This document shows, in pieces, positions 14,249-19,656 of a stretch of DNA of 19,656 bases (positions are counted from its first letter, which is position 1; every line of letters starts with the position of its first letter). Made by a program: the position numbers and the translations under genes. Location of the stretch: positions 1 through 19,656 of the forward strand of contig JABGQJ010000056.1 in assembly GCA_018648945.1 (NCBI GenBank), read 5' to 3'. This stretch comes from Victivallales bacterium (GTDB lineage: Bacteria; Verrucomicrobiota; Lentisphaeria; Oligosphaerales; Lenti-02). The notes beneath the pieces are model-generated. The model made no database searches, had not been told where the DNA came from, and was given only the letters and a program-made list of their open reading frames with translations.

Positions 14249-17200
14249 ATGGTTAAGCGGTGGATGATGGCTTCGTTGGCGGTGCTGATGGCACGCGTGT
14301 GGGCAGGGGAACCCGTGGCGGTTCTGGCCGGGGCGAAGGCGGTCCGTCTGCATGCGGCTGCGGGAGAAACATCGCCGCCGCACGTAATCCGGACTGGCAA
14401 AGAGGTGCTGACCTGGACGCTGCCCGCAGATCTTCCCAAGGGCATGTACCGGGTGGAGATGAACGTGCGCACGGGGAACACCGATGCGAACGCGCTGAAT
14501 GTGGTGAGCCGGTACCGCTTCTGGACGGACGCGCTGGGGGAGGAAGAGGCGTTGACGTTCCGGGGCAAACCGGGCGCGCCACCCAAGCGAACACCGGGCA
14601 AGTGGCCTCATCATGTGGGCGTGGTCGAGGGCTTGCGGGCCGTGTCGCTGAGTGGTGGACAGAAGATCCTGGCCGGTGCCAAGTCGAGTTGGGCGGAGGT
14701 GAACCAAGTGAGAATCCTGCCCGCCCAGGAGGAGGATTCACTGGCCTTCTCGCTGTCCACCCCCCGCGAGCGCCATCTGTATCGGCGGGGGGAGAAGATG
14801 CAGGTGGTGTTGCGTGCGGACTCGTTCCTGGCTGCGCCGACTGCGTTGACTGGACGGCTGGTGCTCTCTGAGCCAACTGGGAAGCAGGCCACGGCGAAGG
14901 TGGTGCATCTGGTGGTGCCGCCAGGCGGCACGCGGAAACTGACGGTGGCATTTCCTGCGACGCGCAATGGCTTGCACATCGCCAGATTCGAGACGACGTG
15001 GCGTGGCCATGCGTATGAACGGGAACTGGCCCTGGCCGTGGTGTCCGTGGCAAAGGCCCCGCAACTGCCGGTTGCCTCCCCCTTCGGCGTGCACTCGGCG
15101 GGTCTGATGGAGATGTACCAGACTGGCTTCAAGTGGGTGCGGCTGTGGGATACCGGGGACACATGGAACCGGCATGAACGCGAGAGCAAAGGGGCGTTCG
15201 ACTTTTCGAAGACCGCCGCGAAAGTGGATCGCTTCCGCGAGCAGGGATTCGAAGTGCTTGGTGTGTTGGCCTACACCCCCGCCTGGGCAACCACGCGGCC
15301 GGATGAGCCGCACTACACCGGCGCAGGCGCGCCCTACCCGCCCAAGAACCTGGCTGACTGGCGGGACTACTGCCGGGAATACATGACGCGCTTCCGAGGA
15401 CGAATCCGTCACTTCGAGGTCTGGAACGAGCCCAATGCCGGCTTCTTCAAGGGCACAGCCGCAGAGTACGTGGCCTTGCAGAAGGTGGCCTACGAAGTCT
15501 CGCGCGAAGTCGGCTCGGAGATCCGGATCGTGGCGGGCTCGGGCACGGGTGATTTTCTGAGTTGGACCGAGGATATCCTGAGCAAGGGGGCGGGGGCCTA
15601 CATGGACATCCTGTCCTTCCATGCCTACACCACGCCCTCCTCGCCCGAAGCGGCAAATCTGGAAGGGCGACTGCGGCGGCTGCATGAGATCGCCGCCAAA
15701 CACGGCGTTGGCGATTTGCCGGTCTGGAATACGGAAGTGGGGTACTGGAGTGATCGCCGAGCCGGCGTGCGCCCGGCGACTGCGGCCGAGGTCCTGGCGC
15801 GGGCTCCAGAGGGCCTGGCCCCCAACTGGCTGGCCAGTTGGCCCTATCGCCCCATTCCCGAGGACGATGCGGCGGCTTTCACCGTTCGGCACTACTATCT
15901 GAATGTGGCGGGCGGCGTGGAGCGCCTGTTCTGGTACTCCAGCGTGACCAGCAGCCTGCCGCTCCTTTGTCGCGACTCCTCGCCGCGCCTTGCCGCCCTG
16001 GCCGTGGCCGCCGCCGCAGAACAGTTGGCGGGGATGGTGTATTGGCAACGAGTGGATCTCGGGCTGAGCCGATTGCATCTGCATCTATGGCGACGAGGCG
16101 AGACGGTCAGGGGCGTGCTGTGGTACGCGGATCGAGGGACGAAAGGCGTGCGGTTCCCGTCCTTGGGGGCGGGCACGATCCTAGACATCTGGGGCAACCC
16201 AGTGCCAGTGGAAGCAAAGGGCAAGCTCAGCCTGGAGGCGGGGCGCGACCCGCTGACCATCACCGCCCCCGCTGCGTTCTTTGCTGCCGCCAAGGTAGAT
16301 GCCAGCGAACTGGTGTTGCCGGTGACCGACTGCTTCGTTGCTCGCGAAGTGACCCCCGCACGACCGGTGAAGAAGCACACGTCTCCCCTCCATCACGGGG
16401 ATCGACAGGTATACGGACTGCCGGATAGGGGCGATGCGTTGGGCTGGAAGTTGCGGGGCATTCGACCGTCCTACTACGAAGTCATGATCGAACTACGAAC
16501 GGGCGTGGTGGGCAACCTGTATGGCGTCCTCGGCACCTACGAGCTGTCCCATCGTCGCGGCAAGCAGGCCGAGTTGCTCGAACTGGCACCCATGGCGGAG
16601 GAGAAGCTCGTGCCGAAGCCAGTGGGTACGCCGGAAGGGCAGCGGCGCGTCTACGGCCATGCACGGGTGCCAGGGAGTCTCTGGCTGGAACCGGGGGACG
16701 AGTTGGTGGTGGCCAACGCCGGCGGCTTTGGCTTCGTGGGCAGCTTGATGCTGCGAGAGACGGGGAAGACACGGCGAGAATTCGACTTGCCAAGCCTCGC
16801 ACAGATGCCCGCGCTGGACGGCGATGCGGCTGACTTTGCTGGGCTGGAACCATGGAGTCTCAACCGGCGTCGGCAAGTGGCGATCGGGGTCGCTGATCCC
16901 TTCGCGAGCACGGCCGAAGGAGACGCGTGGCGTGGCCCGGAGGATCTCTCGGCCGAGTTCGTGGCGGCACGAGTGCCGGCGGGGCTCTACGTGGCAGTGC
17001 GCGTAACGGATCCCGGCGACCTGCGCCCGGCGGCGAGGGGAGCATGGTCGGGGGACTGCCTGGAGCTTTTCCTGGATCTTCGGTCCGAGGACGAAGTAGG
17101 GCTGGATGCCGTGGGGGCGGGCACCTACCAGATTTTCCTGCGGCCGCCGCCTGCGGGGAGACCTGCGAAGCTCGAAGGGCGGGTGCCCGAGGGAGCCCGG

Positions 17201-17413
17201 GTGGCAGCGCGCGCTTGCGATGGCGGTTGGCAGGCCAAGTTCCTCATCCCGGTCGATTGGGCTGGGCGGCAGACTCTTGGCCTGGACTTGGCGTTGGACG
17301 ATGACGACACCGGTAAGGGGCGCAAGGCTCAGATCATCTGGCAGGGAACCGGTGACAATTTCCAGAACCCCTCCCTGTACGGCCGTCTTCGGATAACGCC
17401 CGCCGCGAAGTGA
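14249..17413 (+). CDS. Secreted clan GH-A (GH39-like) glycoside hydrolase with CBM9-like C-terminal domain
   Basis: A 1054-residue secreted protein. The frame stays open far upstream (to 13655), but that part is a shadow of the transglutaminase gene; ATG 14249 has GGTGGAGA (14235-14242) 6 nt before it and begins a signal peptide (MVKRWMMASLAVLMARVWAG). Residues about 20-270 are beta-rich accessory domains. The catalytic barrel starts near S277 (SPFGVHSAGLMEMY). The acid/base is E394 in VWNEPN and the nucleophile E496 in VWNTEVGY, both typical of clan GH-A; a mixed block (LFWYSS...LWRRGETVRGVLWYAD) then leads to a beta-sandwich. The tail (about 870-1052) resembles the CBM9-like/DOMON sugar-binding fold (DCLELFLDLRSEDEVG...YQIFLRPP...WQAKFLIPVDW). 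GH39, GH5 and GH79-like members are all possible; the substrate cannot be read from sequence. It is probably extracellular. Confidence 0.82.
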   Translation: MVKRWMMASLAVLMARVWAGEPVAVLAGAKAVRLHAAAGETSPPHVIRTGKEVLTWTLPADLPKGMYRVEMNVRTGNTDANALNVVSRYRFWTDALGEEEALTFRGKPGAPPKRTPGKWPHHVGVVEGLRAVSLSGGQKILAGAKSSWAEVNQVRILPAQEEDSLAFSLSTPRERHLYRRGEKMQVVLRADSFLAAPTALTGRLVLSEPTGKQATAKVVHLVVPPGGTRKLTVAFPATRNGLHIARFETTWRGHAYERELALAVVSVAKAPQLPVASPFGVHSAGLMEMYQTGFKWVRLWDTGDTWNRHERESKGAFDFSKTAAKVDRFREQGFEVLGVLAYTPAWATTRPDEPHYTGAGAPYPPKNLADWRDYCREYMTRFRGRIRHFEVWNEPNAGFFKGTAAEYVALQKVAYEVSREVGSEIRIVAGSGTGDFLSWTEDILSKGAGAYMDILSFHAYTTPSSPEAANLEGRLRRLHEIAAKHGVGDLPVWNTEVGYWSDRRAGVRPATAAEVLARAPEGLAPNWLASWPYRPIPEDDAAAFTVRHYYLNVAGGVERLFWYSSVTSSLPLLCRDSSPRLAALAVAAAAEQLAGMVYWQRVDLGLSRLHLHLWRRGETVRGVLWYADRGTKGVRFPSLGAGTILDIWGNPVPVEAKGKLSLEAGRDPLTITAPAAFFAAAKVDASELVLPVTDCFVAREVTPARPVKKHTSPLHHGDRQVYGLPDRGDALGWKLRGIRPSYYEVMIELRTGVVGNLYGVLGTYELSHRRGKQAELLELAPMAEEKLVPKPVGTPEGQRRVYGHARVPGSLWLEPGDELVVANAGGFGFVGSLMLRETGKTRREFDLPSLAQMPALDGDAADFAGLEPWSLNRRRQVAIGVADPFASTAEGDAWRGPEDLSAEFVAARVPAGLYVAVRVTDPGDLRPAARGAWSGDCLELFLDLRSEDEVGLDAVGAGTYQIFLRPPPAGRPAKLEGRVPEGARVAARACDGGWQAKFLIPVDWAGRQTLGLDLALDDDDTGKGRKAQIIWQGTGDNFQNPSLYGRLRITPAAK

Positions 17414-17415
17414 CT

Positions 17416-17438
17416 GCGCCCGGCAGGCCGCGCCCGGC
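17416..17438 (+). repeat. Short direct repeat after the glycosidase gene
   Basis: GCGCCCGGC occurs at 17416-17424 and again at 17430-17438, 5 nt apart, just after the stop codon at 17411-17413. It could be a chance result of high GC content. Confidence 0.3.
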
Positions 17439-17541
17439 CAATGAGGGGGTCGGTTCGTGCGTTGCCACTTGAGCGCAGACCAGTGTGGCTCACTGGGAAG
17501 CAAGGCGACGGACGACCAGCAGAGGTAGAGGGGGGCAGCAG

Positions 17542-18651
17542 TTGTCTCAGATCATGTGTAGTCGGGCACCGGGTAGGTGGCATGCGTTGGCAGTGCTGTG
17601 CCTGGCTGCGGCTTGCGCCATGGCGCAAGGGAGGAGCCTCCGCAGCCGGAAGCGTGATGTGGTGGAGTACACATGCGTTGTACTGGAGGATGGCGGGAAT
17701 GCCGCCCTGCCTGGCTGGGATGTCTATGACACCAGGGGGCACGGCACGCTGGCCAGCGAGCGGGAGCCTGGCGGCAAGGACAACCGCGTGGTCGTGCTCA
17801 AACCGGAAGAGGGGACCTGGGACTGCGGGTTCCGGCTCACGCTGCCGGAGGACCAGCAGGGCTGCTGCAAGCTCCAGTGGCGGATGAAGTTCACGACCAG
17901 GTACACGGTCTATGTCGACTGCATGACCTCGGCGGGTAGAGTGTACGCGCAGTACGCGTCTGGCGATGCCGTGCACAGCTTTGTCGACGACAGGTACTCG
18001 CGGCACGGGCTTGGCGGCGAGACGGGTATGCATGAGTGGGCGACGATCCGTCGTGACATCCAGGCGGACCTTTGGGCTGCTGACCCCGAAATCGAGCTCC
18101 AGGCTGTCCACGCCATCATGATCCGGGGAGCCGGGATGGTGGACGATATCCGCACATACGACTACCGGGACCAAGACCACGATTTGTTGCCCGACGGCTT
18201 CGAGGAGCAAAGAAAGCTGAACCCGAAGGACGCCAGCGACGCGACCCCTCGGCTGCTTGAGCAGGTGATCGAGTTGACAGCTCCGGCGCAGGGCAAGGGC
18301 GAGTCAAGGAATGACAGGAAGGAGAGCAAGAAGCCCAAGCGGCGGCGCTACCGGGTGGCGCTGAACGCAGCGGAGCGGCAGGGGTTGGAGAGCTACTTCG
18401 AGGAACGGCTGAGCAAACGCCTGGCGCAGGCTCCGAGGCCGGAGAAAGGGCGCGTATACCACGTGCGCTTGCGGGCAGGTGGGGAGATCGTGGGCCGTCT
18501 GGAGAGATTCGCGGAAGGGCGGATCACCCTACGGACGCAACACGGTACGCTGGTGATGCCGATCCATCGGGTGAGCCGCCAGGATACCCTTCGCTCTTTC
18601 CGCGCGAGGCGGCGAGGCAGATGGCCATGCGGGACGTGCAGAAGCAGGTAA
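17542..18651 (+). CDS. Secreted beta-sandwich protein with TSP3-like Ca-binding motif (probably frameshifted at 3' end)
   Basis: The open frame gives 369 residues from TTG 17542, which has a G-rich ribosome binding site (17528-17535) 6 nt upstream; ATG 17554, without a site, is the alternative. A signal peptide (HALAVLCLAAACAMAQ) is followed by a beta-rich domain (about 40-205, YTCVVLED to MVDDIRTYDYR) resembling jelly-roll carbohydrate-binding modules. Residues 210-234 (DQDHDLLPDGFEEQRKLNP then KDASDA) match the bacterial TSP type-3 calcium-binding pattern D-x-D-x-D-x-x-P-D...L-N-P-x-D. A Lys/Arg linker leads to a small Sm-like strand block (about 306-348, GGEIVGRLERFAEGRITLRT). After residue 348 the frame turns into an Arg-rich tail that looks out of frame, while the next frame continues sensibly. 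I therefore believe the true protein is about 548 residues. A paralog starts at 19426. Confidence 0.65.
   Translation: MSQIMCSRAPGRWHALAVLCLAAACAMAQGRSLRSRKRDVVEYTCVVLEDGGNAALPGWDVYDTRGHGTLASEREPGGKDNRVVVLKPEEGTWDCGFRLTLPEDQQGCCKLQWRMKFTTRYTVYVDCMTSAGRVYAQYASGDAVHSFVDDRYSRHGLGGETGMHEWATIRRDIQADLWAADPEIELQAVHAIMIRGAGMVDDIRTYDYRDQDHDLLPDGFEEQRKLNPKDASDATPRLLEQVIELTAPAQGKGESRNDRKESKKPKRRRYRVALNAAERQGLESYFEERLSKRLAQAPRPEKGRVYHVRLRAGGEIVGRLERFAEGRITLRTQHGTLVMPIHRVSRQDTLRSFRARRRGRWPCGTCRSR
18576..18600 (+). other. Suspected -1 frameshift joining the two preceding frames
   Basis: Frame 1 reads ...HRVSRQD (D codon 18583-18585) and then Arg-rich text to a stop at 18649-18651. Frame 3 reads YPSLFPREAARQM from 18585. 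The two join if one base is missing between CAGGA and TACCCT (about 18584). No canonical slippery heptamer (X XXY YYZ) is present, so a sequencing/assembly error or a real mutation is likelier than programmed frameshifting. Confidence 0.6.
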
Positions 18652-19187
18652 ACCGTCTGATCGAGACCAAGGTCGCGGTGGCTGAAGCGGCGGCGGAGAA
18701 GCCAGTGGTCACTGTCGCAGTGGCACCGGACGCACCGGTAGTGCCTGCGGAAGACCAGGTGGAGCCGGCCGAGGGAACTCAGGCGTCTCCCCCGGTACTG
18801 CGCCTGGCGACGCGGGTCGACAGGCCGAAGTACGACGTGCGTCGCGCGCCAACGCCGGCAGGAATCAAACCTGTTTTGCGGGCCTTCGCGGAGTGGCTCA
18901 AGACCCAGCACCGCCGGGTCGGGGGGCGCATCGGGATTCGGCTCTATGCCAAGGAGCAGAGCGGCAACGTGGTGCTCTATCTGGTGATGGACCCCACCTT
19001 CCTGGCACAGGACTACGATCTCCGCCACCGCATGGCGGTTGGCATCCAGCAGTTCTGGGCATTCCGTTGCCAAGGTATGGGAGTGGCGGATCTGAACAGC
19101 GCGCACCTGGTGCTGGTCAGCCCGGAAGGACGTGTGGTGGGGGGCTCCCGTCCGGACGATCCCCCCGATGTCTGGGTTGCGGAGTAG
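18621..19187 (+). CDS. C-terminal part of the frameshifted secreted protein (or separate 188-residue protein)
   Basis: As an independent gene it would start at ATG 18621 with a GGCGAGGCAG-like site and encode 188 residues, overlapping the preceding frame by 31 nt. However, the same frame reads sensibly upstream (YPSLFPREAARQM, from 18585), which suggests that it is the C-terminal part of the preceding protein, separated by one missing base near 18584-18585. Features: a short coiled segment (DVQKQVNRLIETKVAVAEAA), an Ala/Pro/Val-rich linker, then an alpha/beta domain (about 70-188: VLRAFAEWLKTQHRRVGG, IRLYAKEQSGNVVLYLVMDP, FWAFRCQGMGVADL, AHLVLVSPEGRVVGG). There is no signal peptide of its own. 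I do not recognise the domain. The stop is at 19185-19187. Confidence 0.6.
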   Translation: MAMRDVQKQVNRLIETKVAVAEAAAEKPVVTVAVAPDAPVVPAEDQVEPAEGTQASPPVLRLATRVDRPKYDVRRAPTPAGIKPVLRAFAEWLKTQHRRVGGRIGIRLYAKEQSGNVVLYLVMDPTFLAQDYDLRHRMAVGIQQFWAFRCQGMGVADLNSAHLVLVSPEGRVVGGSRPDDPPDVWVAE

Positions 19188-19425
19188 TCGCACCCCGCAG
19201 TCGCGCGACCCTGTATGATCGGGCAGTCTTGGAGGGTGGCGGCCAATGTCGGTGTCCTGTGGGGCGTCTGCATCAGTGATGTGCGGCACCCAAGTCGCGT
19301 TCTCGTTGGTGGAGAATGGACTGGGGCCGTGTATCTTGGCTGGGATCTCGCGGTGGTGCGGTACGGAGTGGTTCCGGGTTTGGGTGCCTGAACAACGGCC
19401 AGCTGTTAGGCCGGCAGAGGTTAGG
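19188..19425. other. Intergenic gap before the second paralog
   Basis: About 240 nt with no supported gene. A short + strand open frame (19316-19498) crosses into the next gene out of frame and is a shadow. No clear terminator or promoter was seen. Confidence 0.4.
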
Positions 19426-19656
19426 ATGGGGATTGCTGGGAAGAAACTGGGGCGTAGCCGATTGGTTGGGGGCGGCATGCTGGCGGTGCTTTGCCTAGCC
19501 GCGGCGCATCATCCACTGTGCGCGGTGCCCCGCCGGAGTCGTCTCCGAGATGAGCTGCGCTACACATGCGTCGTGCTGGAGGACGCGGAGGACGGCAAGA
19601 CCATCGGCTGGGGGTTGTGGGACGACGATCCTCCGGCGGAGGTCCGGAATGCCGTG
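19426..19656 (+). CDS. Second secreted paralog, 5' part (runs off the window)
   Basis: From ATG 19426 (AGAGG at 19416-19420, 5 nt upstream) the frame is open to the last base, giving 77 residues. It has a signal peptide (hydrophobic core MLAVLCLAAA) and then RRSRLRDELRYTCVVLEDAED, which matches RSLRSRKRDVVEYTCVVLED of the gene at 17542. The identical YTCVVLED and a following G-W show that both come from one ancestor. At DNA level 19561-19583 matches 17668-17690 at 21 of 23 bases, with changes at third positions. It is probably another secreted beta-sandwich protein; the rest lies outside the window. Confidence 0.75.
   Translation, partial: MGIAGKKLGRSRLVGGGMLAVLCLAAAHHPLCAVPRRSRLRDELRYTCVVLEDAEDGKTIGWGLWDDDPPAEVRNAV

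Noticed and set aside
14120..14269. Micro-ORF starting ATG just after CGGAGG between the lipoprotein and glycosidase genes
   Set aside because: The Shine-Dalgarno-like sequence is only about 1 nt from the ATG, the product is Arg/Gly-rich and it runs into the glycosidase start out of frame.
18576..18600. Programmed -1 ribosomal frameshift
   Set aside because: No X XXY YYZ slippery heptamer in frame and no obvious stimulatory stem; a missing base explains it more simply.

Overview
The window is GC-rich bacterial DNA with tightly packed genes. Most genes are on the + strand; one long gene is on the - strand. The cell is Gram-negative: there is a TolC-type outer-membrane channel, a HlyD-type periplasmic adaptor and two lipoproteins with clear lipoboxes. 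Large secreted carbohydrate-active proteins, a tandem family of secreted beta-sandwich proteins and a ceramidase-like hydrolase fit the planctomycete/verrucomicrobial/lentisphaeral type of genome. No rRNA or tRNA is present to prove this, so the lineage is only a guess. No rRNA, tRNA, CRISPR array, insertion sequence or integrase was found.

Layout. (1) 3-1013: the 3' end of a neutral-ceramidase-like protein, followed by a hairpin. (2) 1281-7088: four co-directional genes with gaps of 11 to 31 nt. They encode an ABC exporter with an N-terminal domain and a zinc ribbon, a DUF1854 protein, a HlyD-type membrane-fusion protein and a TolC-type channel. Together they look like a complete tripartite exporter built on the DUF1854 type of ABC transporter, which is otherwise known beside cyanophycin genes. 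(3) 7131-8390: a Tat-signal FAD oxidoreductase 42 nt behind the exporter. (4) 8588-9085: a small papain-like (AvrRpt2/C70-type) cysteine peptidase. (5) 9153-12029 on the - strand: a short DnaE-family polymerase resembling DnaE2/ImuC, with a recognisable promoter whose -10 overlaps an AT-rich dyad. (6) 12030-12442: a non-coding divergent region with two further inverted repeats. (7) 12443-14102: two lipoproteins, one tiny and His/Glu/Lys-rich, one with a transglutaminase-like core. (8) 14249-17413: a 1054-residue secreted clan GH-A glycosidase with a CBM9-like tail. (9) 17542-19656: a secreted beta-sandwich/TSP3-motif protein that appears split by a one-base frameshift near 18585, followed by the start of a second paralog that runs off the window.

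How the genes may work together. The exporter operon (2) is the only obvious multi-gene machine. Its substrate is unknown; the FAD enzyme and the cysteine peptidase downstream are possible but unproven partners. Regions 7 to 9 form a cell-surface/extracellular block of lipoproteins, a glycosidase and Ca-binding-motif secreted proteins. The polymerase looks like a stand-alone damage-inducible gene: no imuA or imuB partner is in the window.
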